Part shown: piece by piece, positions 25,038 through 33,370 of the stretch
Position numbering within the stretch: position 1 is the first letter of the stretch
Layout: each line of letters starts with the position of its first letter
Assembly: GCF_030769565.1 (NCBI RefSeq)
Contig: NZ_JAVCAP010000020.1
Span: 82,571-146,570, forward strand
Direction of reading: 5' to 3'
Source of the DNA: Methylophilus aquaticus
GTDB lineage: Bacteria > Pseudomonadota > Gammaproteobacteria > Burkholderiales > Methylophilaceae
Length of the DNA: 64,000 nucleotides
Position numbers and translations under genes: made by a program
Notes under the pieces: generated by a model
Seen by the model: the letters and a program-made list of their open reading frames with translations, nothing else
Databases searched by the model: none
Told to the model about the DNA's origin: nothing

Positions 25038-25739
25038 TCAAACCAAATTTGCCAACGCGTTTAACTTGCGCTCAAGCAAAGGCAAACGGCTTTGGCTGGC
25101 AGAGTCGCCTGGTAAATAGCCTTGCAGCGCAGAAAGAAAATCCTCGTTCTGTAACAGGGCACTAAATTTTTCAGCAATATATTTTTGCAACACTGTTGGT
25201 GCTAACTGCATTTCTGCAATAAGTGAAGGCCTGCCATCAATCACGGTCACAATATCTTCCATATCGTGGCTGAGCAATAAGTCTGACTTCCCCCTATCTT
25301 CAAACGCCTCTAGCTTGGTGGCAATAAAAAATGGTGCTGCTATCAGCCTAATCGTATTTTCTGCATCTAATACAAAGTCATTTGCATATTCAATGGCAAG
25401 TGGGTACCAACGATTCGCAAAGCCTAAAATGCTTTTATCCGTTGGCATCACATCAACGGCAACACCACGATAGCTCCACCTACAAATAGGCGCTTTAGCA
25501 CTCATATCTTGCACAAAGCCTTTGCTGCGCAATTGCGCTTCTAGCTGATGATAACCCGCGGTATTAGCTACTTGCGCCACAATATCTACATCATCGGTTG
25601 GGCGTATCACCTGCGCACGCTGCACAGTCACCAGCAAGCCCGTGGCGCAGCCACCCACAAAAATTACCTTTTCGCGCAAATCACCAAGCGCGTTGGCAAT
25701 CAGCAACAATATCGCCCGGTTGGGGTCGTTGATATTCAT
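25038..25739 (-). CDS. AbiEii-like nucleotidyltransferase (putative toxin)
   Basis: 233 residues. The N-terminal half has the minimal nucleotidyltransferase signature: FVGGCATGLL (~27-36) followed by IRPTDDVDIV (G-G ... D-x-D), then D-V-M-P-T-D. A later K-L-E-A-F-E-D-R-G-K-S-D segment matches the Kx4Dx2D-type region of AbiEii/MenT toxins. Such toxins transfer nucleotides to tRNA or proteins when released from their antitoxin. It overlaps the upstream gene by 4 bases, as expected for a toxin-antitoxin pair. The target is unknown. Confidence 0.75.
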   Translation of the reverse strand: MNINDPNRAILLLIANALGDLREKVIFVGGCATGLLVTVQRAQVIRPTDDVDIVAQVANTAGYHQLEAQLRSKGFVQDMSAKAPICRWSYRGVAVDVMPTDKSILGFANRWYPLAIEYANDFVLDAENTIRLIAAPFFIATKLEAFEDRGKSDLLLSHDMEDIVTVIDGRPSLIAEMQLAPTVLQKYIAEKFSALLQNEDFLSALQGYLPGDSASQSRLPLLERKLNALANLV

Positions 25740-26308
25740 TGCAAGCGTTCGTTTAACAGCTGCATGGCTATCTCGCGCTCACGCGCCTGCCCCATGCGCA
25801 AAGCATCAAATAACGCCAGCAACGCATAAAGCGGTGGAAAAGCCTTGGCGGCTAACGGTAAGTTTTCATATAAAGGCATCAAGGCAAACCCACGTTGATC
25901 ACCTTCTGGGTGCGGCCAAACGGGCGGCATTTCTTGCGAGAACAACACCTTTTCGCTTAAAGGCGGCACACCATAAGCAGTTGCAAAACCAATGGTGGCC
26001 TCACCACGAATAGCGGGGTAGCAATAGCTTGCGCCAAACAACACATATTGGCGCACAGCTTCCATCACAGGGCGAAAATATTCCCCTGCATCCACCAGCA
26101 ATTTAGCTGCAATCAAGCGCTGTACCGATGCATGCACCTCAAACTGAGAAAGCAGCATTAATTTTGCCAGTGCCGCGTAAGTGTATTTAGGCTCTCTGCG
26201 AATAATGACCAGCATGAGCAATACCGCCAAATCTAAGGGCTTTAAGCCCCATTGGCGATTGCCTGCGCGACGCATAGACGCCGATTGTTGATTGTTTGCC
26301 TTTGCCAT
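25736..26308 (-). CDS. Winged-helix protein, putative antitoxin/autorepressor
   Basis: 190 residues. Residues ~22-75 (LKPLDLAVLLMLVIIRREPK, YTYAALAKLMLLSQFEVHAS, VQRLIAAKLL) form a MarR/GntR-like winged helix. The C-terminal half is unfamiliar, with a Pro-rich VWPHPEGDQRG stretch. It is translationally coupled (4-base overlap) to the nucleotidyltransferase, and a palindromic operator sits 12 bases before its start, so it is probably the DNA-binding antitoxin that represses the pair. No closer family recognised. Confidence 0.6.
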   Translation of the reverse strand: MAKANNQQSASMRRAGNRQWGLKPLDLAVLLMLVIIRREPKYTYAALAKLMLLSQFEVHASVQRLIAAKLLVDAGEYFRPVMEAVRQYVLFGASYCYPAIRGEATIGFATAYGVPPLSEKVLFSQEMPPVWPHPEGDQRGFALMPLYENLPLAAKAFPPLYALLALFDALRMGQAREREIAMQLLNERLQ

Positions 26309-26320
26309 AAAACCACCTTA

Positions 26321-26342
26321 TATGCTATATGCAAACAGCATA
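26321..26342. promoter_or_regulatory. Palindromic operator copy 1 (toxin-antitoxin promoter)
   Basis: A TATGCTAT / (C)AGCATA dyad with a 6-nt ATGCAA-type centre, 12 bp upstream of the antitoxin start. A near-identical second copy lies at 26442-26463. Confidence 0.65.
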
Positions 26343-26407
26343 TATCAATTAAAATTAACCTGTCAACTCAATTAAAACAATGGTTTAATGTTTAATTTTT
26401 TTGATTT

Positions 26408-26431
26408 ATTCGCTGTTCGAGAATAGCGAAT
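26408..26431. promoter_or_regulatory. Imperfect 24-bp dyad between the two operator copies
   Basis: ATTCGCT ... AGCGAAT arms with 10 of 12 positions paired. It lies midway between the two TATGCTAT operators in an AT-rich 168-bp gap (26309-26477) that otherwise holds no gene. Confidence 0.45.
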
Positions 26432-26441
26432 ATACACCCTA

Positions 26442-26463
26442 TATGCTATATGCAAATAGCATA
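26442..26463. promoter_or_regulatory. Palindromic operator copy 2
   Basis: TATGCTAT / ATAGCATA with the same ATGCAA-type centre as copy 1, 15 bases after the hsdS stop codon. It may let the regulator block read-through from hsdMS into the toxin-antitoxin pair. Confidence 0.6.
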
Positions 26464-26477
26464 CGGACGGTGTGAGG

Positions 26478-27626
26478 CTATAACTCGCCAGCAAACGCCT
26501 GATGGAGCAGCGATTTTTTGAGGGCATCCAAGGCGTTAAGTTTGCGTTGGTAGAGGGATTCTAGGCGTTGGGTTTCAGATAGGACTTTTTGTAAATTAGA
26601 GACAACCGTTTGCTGCTCTACTAAGTCAGGTAAAGGAATCGAAATATCTTTTATCTTGCCAAGGCTAAGGTTCTTTTGACGGACACCACGCCTTTCAAGA
26701 AGCAATGCTGGTTTTTTTGAATTGATAGCATGCAGAATGTATTTAACGTCAATCATTTCGTTTGGTTTTATACCTGCAATTGCTTGATTGAATGTGGCAT
26801 CACGGTCAAGAATGGACATTTTCAAAGCCGCCGTATCATACATACCAACAAGTAAGGAGCCCTTTGGGAAAAGCTTGGCATTAGAGTTATCCAAACCCAA
26901 TAAAGTAATCTTTTTTTCAGATTCAGTTGTGTAAGTATTATTTAACTCACCTGACGAATACCATGGAATGTCTCCATTCCAATATTGTTTTTGCGGTACT
27001 GATGGCGTGCCTCCACTTTGAACTTCAGCAATATCGCCAAGCCTTCTCTCTTTCCACCCATCACCGCGCTGGGTAAAGACGTTTTGCAAATGGCTTTCAA
27101 ACAAGGCGCGGGCGTTTTGCAGGTTTTTTTCGGTGTTGGCGCGGGCAATAGCAATCTGCTCAAACGCTTTATCAAGAATCGCAACGATGCGTTGTTGTTC
27201 TTGAATTGGTGGGAGTAAAAACTCAAAACTTAACACTGCGTTCATGTCAGCGCGTGGCATACGTGCACCAGTGCAAGTTGCATTTATTAGATCAACAGTT
27301 TGCTCTCTAATAAACCAGTACAATAAATAATCTCGTAAAAGACACGACTTTGGTTTTATTGGGAATATTTCTGTTGAACAGTGCCCATCAAACTCTGGTG
27401 CAAGAACCTTATTTAAATAAGGGCGCAATCTTCCGTATAAGATATGAGAGTTATTGAATTTAAATGTGGCACTTTTAACCGATTGTGACTCCAAGCTCCC
27501 AAGAAACGACGCTGTATTGGATTCAATGTCTTCCAGACCTACATAAGGTAGGTTTTTATGAATGGCTTGTAATTTGTCATACTCACAAACATCACCAAGC
27601 GTTTTTACTTCCCATCCAGCCTTCAT
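26478..27626 (-). CDS. hsdS: Type I restriction-modification specificity subunit HsdS
   Basis: 382 residues with two target-recognition halves. Each ends in a conserved helical spacer: LPPIQEQQRIVAILDKAFEQ (~136-155) in the middle, and LPDLVEQQTVVSNLQKVL plus a Leu/Arg-rich helix ending KSLLHQAFAGEL at the C-terminus. TRD2 begins near residue 190 with ERRLGDIAEVQSGGTPSVPQ. The protein would read a bipartite DNA site for HsdM/HsdR. It starts inside the hsdM stop (4-base overlap). The target sequence cannot be predicted by eye. Confidence 0.93.
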   Translation of the reverse strand: MKAGWEVKTLGDVCEYDKLQAIHKNLPYVGLEDIESNTASFLGSLESQSVKSATFKFNNSHILYGRLRPYLNKVLAPEFDGHCSTEIFPIKPKSCLLRDYLLYWFIREQTVDLINATCTGARMPRADMNAVLSFEFLLPPIQEQQRIVAILDKAFEQIAIARANTEKNLQNARALFESHLQNVFTQRGDGWKERRLGDIAEVQSGGTPSVPQKQYWNGDIPWYSSGELNNTYTTESEKKITLLGLDNSNAKLFPKGSLLVGMYDTAALKMSILDRDATFNQAIAGIKPNEMIDVKYILHAINSKKPALLLERRGVRQKNLSLGKIKDISIPLPDLVEQQTVVSNLQKVLSETQRLESLYQRKLNALDALKKSLLHQAFAGEL

Positions 27627-29077
27627 AGCAACGCCCTGATACTCACCAGCACTTCCGCGCTCTCAGCATCAAGTGCAGCAATTTCTTGCATGATGTCTTG
27701 CGGGCTACGGTGCGCGACTTCTTGCACGTTGTTGGGGTTTTTTACCGATAAATCAAAGGTAGTTTGGTCTATGTCACTGGCGTTTATTGACCAGCTTTTG
27801 GGTGAATCGGCAAAGGTGGTTTGTAAACGCACAAACTCTGCCAAATCGTCATCATTCAGCGGGTTGGTTTTGCCCATGTTGCGGCCTGGGTCTAGCTGGT
27901 AAAACCATGTGTTTCTAGTTGGCGCGCCTTTTTCAAAAAACAGCACCACGGTTTTAACGCCTGCGCCTAAAAAAGTGCCTCCTGGGCAATCGAGCACGGT
28001 GTGTAGGTTGCAGCTTTCTAGCAGCAGTTTGCGCAGGCTGACTGAGGCGTTATCGGTGTTGCTTAAAAAGGTGTTTTTAATCACCACCGCGGCGCGGCCA
28101 CCGGCTTTGAGGCTTTTAATAAAGTGCTGCATAAACAAAAACGCGGTTTCGCCGGTTTTAATGGGGAAGTTTTGCTGCACTTCGGCGCGCTCTTTGCCAC
28201 CAAACGGCGGGTTGGCGAGAATAATATCGTAGCGGTCTTTTTCTTGAATGTCGCTAATGTTCTCGGCCAGCGTATTGGTATGAATAATATTGGGCGCTTC
28301 GATGCCATGCAGAATCATGTTCATGATGGCAATCACGTAGGCGAGACTTTTTTTCTCTTTGCCGTAAAAGGTGCTGGTTTGCAGGGTGGTTAAATCGCTG
28401 GTGCTCAGGTTTGGTTGGTTACGCAAATAATCAAATGCTTCGCACAAAAAGCCTGCGCTACCCACAGCGCCGTCATAAATGGTCTCGCCAATTTTGGGGT
28501 TTAGCACTTTAATCATGGCGCGAATCAGGGGGCGCGGGGTGTAATACTCACCGCCGTTGCGACCTGCGTTGCCCATATTTTTAATTTTGGCCTCGTAGAG
28601 GTGCGAAAGCTCGTGCTTTTCAGCCTGGGTGTTAAAGCGTAGCTCATCAATGCGCTCTATCACCTCACGCAGGTTGTAGCCACTCTGAATTTTGTTGTTG
28701 ATCTCGCCAAAAATCTCGCCGATTTTATATTCGATGGTGTTGGGGCCTGTGGCGCGTTGCTTAAAGCCTTTGAGGTAAGGGAAAAGCTTGGTGTTTACAA
28801 ACTCTTTGAGGTCATCGCCGGTTAAGGCGTTGTTGTGGTCAAACTTGCCATCCGCCGTTTTGGGTGCTGCCCAGGCTGGCCAGCGGTAATCGGCATCGAT
28901 AATAAATGCGTAGGGTTTGCCTTCTAAATCTGCCTCTAAAGCTTTGGTTTGCTCAAGCGCATCGAGATACTTTAAAAACAATATCCAGGAGGTTTGTTCG
29001 GTGTAATCCAGCTCGCTGGTGGCGCCTGCATCTTTGTGCAGAATATCGTCGATATTTTTAAAGGTTTGCTCAAACAT
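27623..29077 (-). CDS. hsdM: Type I restriction-modification methyltransferase HsdM
   Basis: 484 residues. HsdM_N helical domain (~1-140) is followed by the N6-adenine methyltransferase domain: GEYYTPRPLIRAMI (176-189), SAM motif I DGAVGSAGF (202-210, variant of D-P-A-C-G-T-G-G), and catalytic NPPF (289-292). It methylates adenine in the site chosen by HsdS. First gene of the minus-strand hsdM-hsdS unit; the 240 bases between it and tRNA-Leu contain no other gene. Confidence 0.95.
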   Translation of the reverse strand: MFEQTFKNIDDILHKDAGATSELDYTEQTSWILFLKYLDALEQTKALEADLEGKPYAFIIDADYRWPAWAAPKTADGKFDHNNALTGDDLKEFVNTKLFPYLKGFKQRATGPNTIEYKIGEIFGEINNKIQSGYNLREVIERIDELRFNTQAEKHELSHLYEAKIKNMGNAGRNGGEYYTPRPLIRAMIKVLNPKIGETIYDGAVGSAGFLCEAFDYLRNQPNLSTSDLTTLQTSTFYGKEKKSLAYVIAIMNMILHGIEAPNIIHTNTLAENISDIQEKDRYDIILANPPFGGKERAEVQQNFPIKTGETAFLFMQHFIKSLKAGGRAAVVIKNTFLSNTDNASVSLRKLLLESCNLHTVLDCPGGTFLGAGVKTVVLFFEKGAPTRNTWFYQLDPGRNMGKTNPLNDDDLAEFVRLQTTFADSPKSWSINASDIDQTTFDLSVKNPNNVQEVAHRSPQDIMQEIAALDAESAEVLVSIRALL

Positions 29078-29319
29078 GGTGATGTTTTCTGGTTAAAAAT
29101 CTGATTAAACATAATCGATTGCAACTGACATCACTTTAACGGCTGGCGCGCTCAAAAACCAGCTTTTCAGGCAGAGACCATAACTGCCACTTTTATTAAA
29201 TACAGATGCAGTGCGGAGGTTTGCCACTGATGAATCAAAACGAATAAAAAGTGGTGTGCTCACTTTTTGCAAATTTGATGTGTGGTCAATAGAAAAATGC
29301 TGGAACGGTATAAGAAGTG

Positions 29320-29406
29320 TGGTGCCCGGAGCCGGAATCGAACCGGCACAGCCGTTAAGCCGAGGGATTTTAAGTCCCTTGTGTCTACCAGTTTCACCAT
29401 CCGGGC
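29320..29406 (-). tRNA. tRNA-Leu (UAA)
   Basis: An 87-nt type II tRNA. Acceptor GCCCGGA/TCCGGGC, long variable arm, T arm GGTTCGATTCC, anticodon loop CTTAAAA with anticodon TAA, discriminator A and encoded CCA. Confidence 0.97.
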
Positions 29407-29485
29407 GGTAGGTCTGACAAGCTGCGTATTTTAACACCCTGACGGGCTTTGCCTAGTCTTTCTGGCGACGTGCTTGTGAGAAATT

Positions 29486-29561
29486 TGGAGCGGGAAACGA
29501 GTCTCGAACTCGCGACCTCAACCTTGGCAAGGTTGCGCTCTACCAACTGAGCTATTCCCGC
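29486..29561 (-). tRNA. tRNA-Gly (GCC), copy 1
   Basis: 76 nt, acceptor GCGGGAA/TTCCCGC, anticodon loop TTGCCAA with anticodon GCC, T arm GTTCGAGAC, encoded CCA. Identical to the copy at 29715-29790. Confidence 0.97.
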
Positions 29562-29579
29562 ATAATTACTACATGAGAC

Positions 29580-29653
29580 TGGAGGCGCGAGCCGGAGTCG
29601 AACCGGCCTAAACGGCTTTGCAGGCCGCGGCATAACCGCTTTGCTATCGCGCC
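29580..29653 (-). tRNA. tRNA-Cys (GCA)
   Basis: 74 nt, acceptor GGCGCGA/TCGCGCC, anticodon loop CTGCAAA with anticodon GCA, T arm GGTTCGACTCC, encoded CCA. Confidence 0.97.
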
Positions 29654-29714
29654 AGAACCAACAACATAAAAACTTCTTATGTTAAAAAGGGAAAGCTGCG
29701 CTTTCCCCGAAATT

Positions 29715-29790
29715 TGGAGCGGGAAACGAGTCTCGAACTCGCGACCTCAACCTTGGCAAGGTTGCGCTCTACCAACTGAGCTATTCCCGC
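29715..29790 (-). tRNA. tRNA-Gly (GCC), copy 2
   Basis: Same 76-nt sequence as copy 1 plus six identical bases just beyond the CCA end (82-bp direct repeat 29480-29561 / 29709-29790), so a recent duplication or gene conversion. Together with tRNA-Cys it forms a Gly-Cys-Gly-Leu group in the direction of transcription. Confidence 0.97.
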
Positions 29791-29865
29791 GTATTTCCTT
29801 GCGTCATGCGTCGTAAGGAAGCTGGCATTTTAATGATTTTTGCCCCGGTGTCAAGGAAGATTTTG

Positions 29866-29898
29866 AAAAAAGCATTCTTATTGCAGGAATGCTTTTTT
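29866..29898. terminator. Bidirectional terminator between pgsA and the tRNA genes
   Basis: A6 GCATTC ... GAATGC T6 with a 9-nt loop; the T-run overlaps the pgsA stop codon. Confidence 0.85.
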
Positions 29899-30478
29899 AG
29901 ATGGTTTCCCGAATCGCGGGCCAGGCGGCTTTGAGGTAATAGCCCATGGAAATGAGGGTCAGCAGTGCGGCAATCACGATCAGCCACTCGCCTATCCATT
30001 GAATGTTGATGCCAAACAGCGGGTCGTACCAGAGCAGCAGGATAATGGCGATCATTTGCGCGGCGGTTTTGAATTTTCCGACCATGGCGACGGCGACATT
30101 GCTACTTTTGCCGATGCTGGCCATCCATTCACGCAGTGCACTGATGGCGATTTCGCGCCCAATAATAATGAGTGCGACCACAGCGCCGACGCGGTTGAGT
30201 TCCACCAGCACAATCAGCGCAGCGGCCACCATCAGTTTATCGGCGACCGGGTCGAGAAAGGCGCCGAACTTGGACATTTGATGGTATTTACGCGCCCAGT
30301 AGCCATCGAGCCAGTCGGTCAGCGCGGCCAGAATAAACACTGAGGAGGCCGTAAGATTCACCCAGTGGGCAGGCAGGCCTTCTGCTGTGACTGCATTGGC
30401 AGGCAGAAAGAACATGCCGACGAATACCGGAATCATGGCAATGCGTAACAGGGTCAGAATATTGGGAATGGTCCACAT
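29897..30478 (-). CDS. pgsA: CDP-diacylglycerol-glycerol-3-phosphate 3-phosphatidyltransferase
   Basis: 193 residues from the ATG at 30478 (MWTIPNILTLLRI), matching the usual PgsA start; a TTG nine codons upstream is in frame. The CDP-alcohol phosphotransferase signature is complete: DWLDGYWARKYHQMSKFGAF followed by LDPVADK (D-x2-DG-x2-AR-x8-G-x3-D-x3-D). About five membrane helices. It makes phosphatidylglycerol phosphate, the first committed step to PG and cardiolipin. It follows uvrC as in many proteobacteria (the uvrC-pgsA pair) and precedes the tRNA-Gly/Cys/Leu group, as is also common. Confidence 0.95.
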   Translation of the reverse strand: MWTIPNILTLLRIAMIPVFVGMFFLPANAVTAEGLPAHWVNLTASSVFILAALTDWLDGYWARKYHQMSKFGAFLDPVADKLMVAAALIVLVELNRVGAVVALIIIGREIAISALREWMASIGKSSNVAVAMVGKFKTAAQMIAIILLLWYDPLFGINIQWIGEWLIVIAALLTLISMGYYLKAAWPAIRETI

Positions 30479-30515
30479 AACTTGTTGTTTTGCGCTTTTA
30501 TTCAAGCACGCTGCA

Positions 30516-32315
30516 TCAGTGCAAGCGCTCGTAAATGGTTTGTGCCAATGCAGGGCTGATGCCTTCGACCTGCGCGATTTCGTCTATGCTAGCATTTTTT
30601 ATGCCGTCCAGGCCACCAAATCGGGTTAACAACGCTTTGCGACGCTTGGCGCCCACGCCTTCAATATCTTCAAGGCTGGAGGTAATGCGGGCTTTGGCGC
30701 GCTTGGCGCGGTGGCCGGTGATGGCAAAACGGTGTGCTTCGTCACGAATTTGCTGCAACAGGTGCAGGCCAATATTGTCCGTAGGCAGGTTGAGCATTTC
30801 ACCGGTATCCGAGAAGATCATGGTTTCGAGGCCGGGCTTGCGCTCCTCACCTTTGGCAATACCGACCAACAGAATATCTTCCAGGCCGACTTCCTGCATG
30901 ACTTCAATCGCCACGCCCAACTGGCCCTTGCCACCATCGATAAAGACCAGATCGGGCCTTTTGCCCTCGCCTGCCGCCACTTTTTTGTAGCGACGCGTAA
31001 GCACATCGCGCATGGCGGCGTAATCGTCGCCAGGCGTAATGCCGGTGATGTTGTACCGGCGGTACTCACTGTTTTGCATATCGCCGCGGTCAAACACCAC
31101 ACAACTGCCTACCGTGGCCTCGCCCATGGTGTGGCTGATGTCAAAGCACTCGATGCGTTCGGTGTTCTCGGCCAGATTGAGTGCCTCACGCAAGGCCAGT
31201 AGCCGTGCCTGCTGATTGGCTGAAGTGGCCAGGCGTTGCTGCAAAGCCAGCTCGGCATTGGTCTGCGCCATTTTCAGCCACACTTTTTTATCACCAATGG
31301 CATTGGTCAGCACACGGATTTTACGTTCTGACTGCTCGCTCAGGGCGGTTTCAAAGGCCTCTTTATCCACCTCGGCACCGCACACCAGCAAAGGCGGCGT
31401 GTTCTGCGCGACATAATGTTGGGTCATAAAGGCTTCAACGGTTTCCACAAGGTCGGCATCCTGACTATTTTTGGGGAAAAAGCTTTTATCACCCAGATGG
31501 CGCCCACCCCGGATCATGACCAGATTGATGCAGTGCTGCCCTTGTGCCTCGGCACAGGCAATCACATCGGCGTCGCTGACACTGAAATCGCTGACAAACT
31601 GTTTGGCCTGCACTTGCCGCAAGGCCTGCATGCGGTCACGCAACACGGCCGCCATTTCATACTCCAATGCCTCGGCGGCCTGATTCATTTCCGCCTCGAT
31701 GGCTTGCATGACTTCAGATGTTTTACCCAGCAAAAACAGGGCAGCATGCCGCACATCATGCGCATAATCTTCGGTAGAAATCAGATTGACACACGGCGCA
31801 GTGCAACGCGCGATCTGGTATTGCAAACACGGACGTGACCGATTGGCAAACACGGTGTTTTCACAGGTACGCAGCTTGAACACCTTTTGCAATAGCTGAA
31901 TACTCTCGCGCACCGCAGGCGAACTGGGGAAAGGTCCAAAATACTGGCTACCCTTGCGCTGTGTGCCGCGATGAAACGCCAGCCGGGGATAGCCATCGCC
32001 AGTCAGGGCAATATATGGATATGACTTATCATCGCGGAACAACACGTTATACCGCGGCATAATGCTTTTAATCAGGTTGTTTTCGAGCAGCAAGGCTTCT
32101 GCCTCGGTGCGGGTGACGGTCGTCTCGATATTGGCAATCTGCGATACCATCATTTTGGTGCGCGGACTGGCGAGGTTTTTATTAAAGTAGCTGGAAACCC
32201 GTTTTTTCAGGTCTTTGGCTTTACCGACGTAAATCACGGTGTTTTCCGCATTGAGCATGCGGTAAACACCAGGCAGATTGGGCAGGTTTTTGAGGATGGG
32301 TTTGGGGTCGAACAT
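30516..32315 (-). CDS. uvrC: UvrABC excinuclease subunit C
   Basis: 599 residues, standard length. GIY-YIG nuclease at ~14-92 (LPGVYRMLNAENTVIYVGKA with Y-V-G-K-A), UVR motif near 205-235, RNase H-like C-terminal nuclease (ERIECFDISHTMGEATVGSC, then FIDGGKGQL), and a terminal helix-hairpin-helix pair (IEGVGAKRRKALL and VEGISPALAQTIY). It makes both incisions in nucleotide excision repair with UvrA/UvrB. Upstream of pgsA. Confidence 0.97.
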   Translation of the reverse strand: MFDPKPILKNLPNLPGVYRMLNAENTVIYVGKAKDLKKRVSSYFNKNLASPRTKMMVSQIANIETTVTRTEAEALLLENNLIKSIMPRYNVLFRDDKSYPYIALTGDGYPRLAFHRGTQRKGSQYFGPFPSSPAVRESIQLLQKVFKLRTCENTVFANRSRPCLQYQIARCTAPCVNLISTEDYAHDVRHAALFLLGKTSEVMQAIEAEMNQAAEALEYEMAAVLRDRMQALRQVQAKQFVSDFSVSDADVIACAEAQGQHCINLVMIRGGRHLGDKSFFPKNSQDADLVETVEAFMTQHYVAQNTPPLLVCGAEVDKEAFETALSEQSERKIRVLTNAIGDKKVWLKMAQTNAELALQQRLATSANQQARLLALREALNLAENTERIECFDISHTMGEATVGSCVVFDRGDMQNSEYRRYNITGITPGDDYAAMRDVLTRRYKKVAAGEGKRPDLVFIDGGKGQLGVAIEVMQEVGLEDILLVGIAKGEERKPGLETMIFSDTGEMLNLPTDNIGLHLLQQIRDEAHRFAITGHRAKRAKARITSSLEDIEGVGAKRRKALLTRFGGLDGIKNASIDEIAQVEGISPALAQTIYERLH

Positions 32316-32349
32316 GCGCGTATTTTACACGCATGTTAACCTGCAGGGG

Positions 32350-32529
32350 CTACCCTAGCAACTCCCCACCGATCGCCCAATCTTCATACGCAACTTCTTC
32401 AAACACAATGTAAGTGTAGTTTGCTGGTTTGTGCGCGTGTTTTTGCAGGGTTTCAGTAATTTCCTTGGCAATCTGTTTTTTCTGCTCTTTAGTCACAGAG
32501 CCGGCAAGCTTTACATTGACATATGGCAT
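32350..32529 (-). CDS. 4-oxalocrotonate tautomerase-family protein
   Basis: 59 residues beginning M-P-Y-V-N-V-K-L, so Pro is residue 1 after Met removal, the catalytic base of the tautomerase superfamily. The helix VTKEQKKQIAKEITETLQK and strand YTYIVFEEVAYEDWAIGG are typical of the 4-OT fold. Preceded by AAGGAGTG. The natural substrate is not evident; stand-alone homologues of this size are widespread. Flanked by uvrC and a metal transporter. Confidence 0.85.
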   Translation of the reverse strand: MPYVNVKLAGSVTKEQKKQIAKEITETLQKHAHKPANYTYIVFEEVAYEDWAIGGELLG

Positions 32530-32568
32530 TTGAACACTCCTTACGTTGTGAATGAAACCGTCTTTAAG

Positions 32569-33306
32569 TTAGTGATGATGGCCTGCGCCACCGCGGACGA
32601 TATCGCGGATGAGATTAAGCGTAACCACCAGTAGCAACACTGAAATCAGGATAGACAAGATGGGGTCTATGCTCATCCAGCCGGTAAAGTAGATGACTAC
32701 CCCTGCGACCACGGCAGCAACCGAGCCGAGCAAGTCACCCAGCACATGCAAGAATGCGGCGCGATGGTTTAAACTTTCATCGCCACCGTGATGGTGGTGT
32801 TGGTGGTGCATGTGTTTGGCAACCACCAGGTTAACCAGCAAGCCGACCAGGGCAATGATGCTGACATAGCCGCCTGCGACTGGCCGCGGATTTTGCAGGC
32901 GCTCGATGGCTTCGTACACAATCCAGCCAGTGACCAGCAGCATGGAGACGGCGTTGATCATGGAGACACGGCGTTCAGTTTGCTTGGAAGCTGGATGCCC
33001 GGTTTGCGCCTGGTGGGCAGCCCACATGGCCAGGCCGAGTGCCAGGACATCAAACAGCATGTGCCAGGCGTCGCTGAGCAAGGCCAGCGATTGCGTCCAC
33101 CAGCCGCCGACAAACTCGACCACCGTAAAGATAGAAATAGCTAGAAATGGCAGCGAGAAAGGATTGCCATGGTCGTGCGCGTTGACATGTTCCTTTGGGC
33201 GATGTCCTTGCGTGCCATGGTGATGGCCATCATGCACATCATGACTGTGCCCTGCATGTGAGCAACAGCCGGGTTGGCCAGGTGAATGGTGGTTGGATTC
33301 AGACAT
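32569..33306 (-). CDS. Cation diffusion facilitator (metal efflux) protein
   Basis: 245 residues. A His-rich N-terminal tail (HHSPGQPGCCSHAGHSHD and HDGHHHG), six membrane helices, the first metal site LLSDAWHMLFDV (HxxxD) and the second HVLGDLLGSV (HxxxD), with a His-rich loop (MHHQHHHHGG) between helices IV and V and a terminal HHH. Exchanges Zn2+ (or Co2+/Cd2+) for protons across the inner membrane. The C-terminal cytosolic dimerisation domain of YiiP-like members is missing, so it belongs to the short ZitB/CzcD-like form or is C-terminally reduced. Confidence 0.9.
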   Translation of the reverse strand: MSESNHHSPGQPGCCSHAGHSHDVHDGHHHGTQGHRPKEHVNAHDHGNPFSLPFLAISIFTVVEFVGGWWTQSLALLSDAWHMLFDVLALGLAMWAAHQAQTGHPASKQTERRVSMINAVSMLLVTGWIVYEAIERLQNPRPVAGGYVSIIALVGLLVNLVVAKHMHHQHHHHGGDESLNHRAAFLHVLGDLLGSVAAVVAGVVIYFTGWMSIDPILSILISVLLLVVTLNLIRDIVRGGAGHHH

Positions 33307-33370
33307 ATATTTCTATTTCATCTCGATCAAAAATAATCAGCGCCACGCATACTCAGTACGATGACAATAT

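Noticed and set aside
29105..29437. A 110-codon frame over tRNA-Leu
   Set aside because: It reads through a tRNA gene; not protein-coding.
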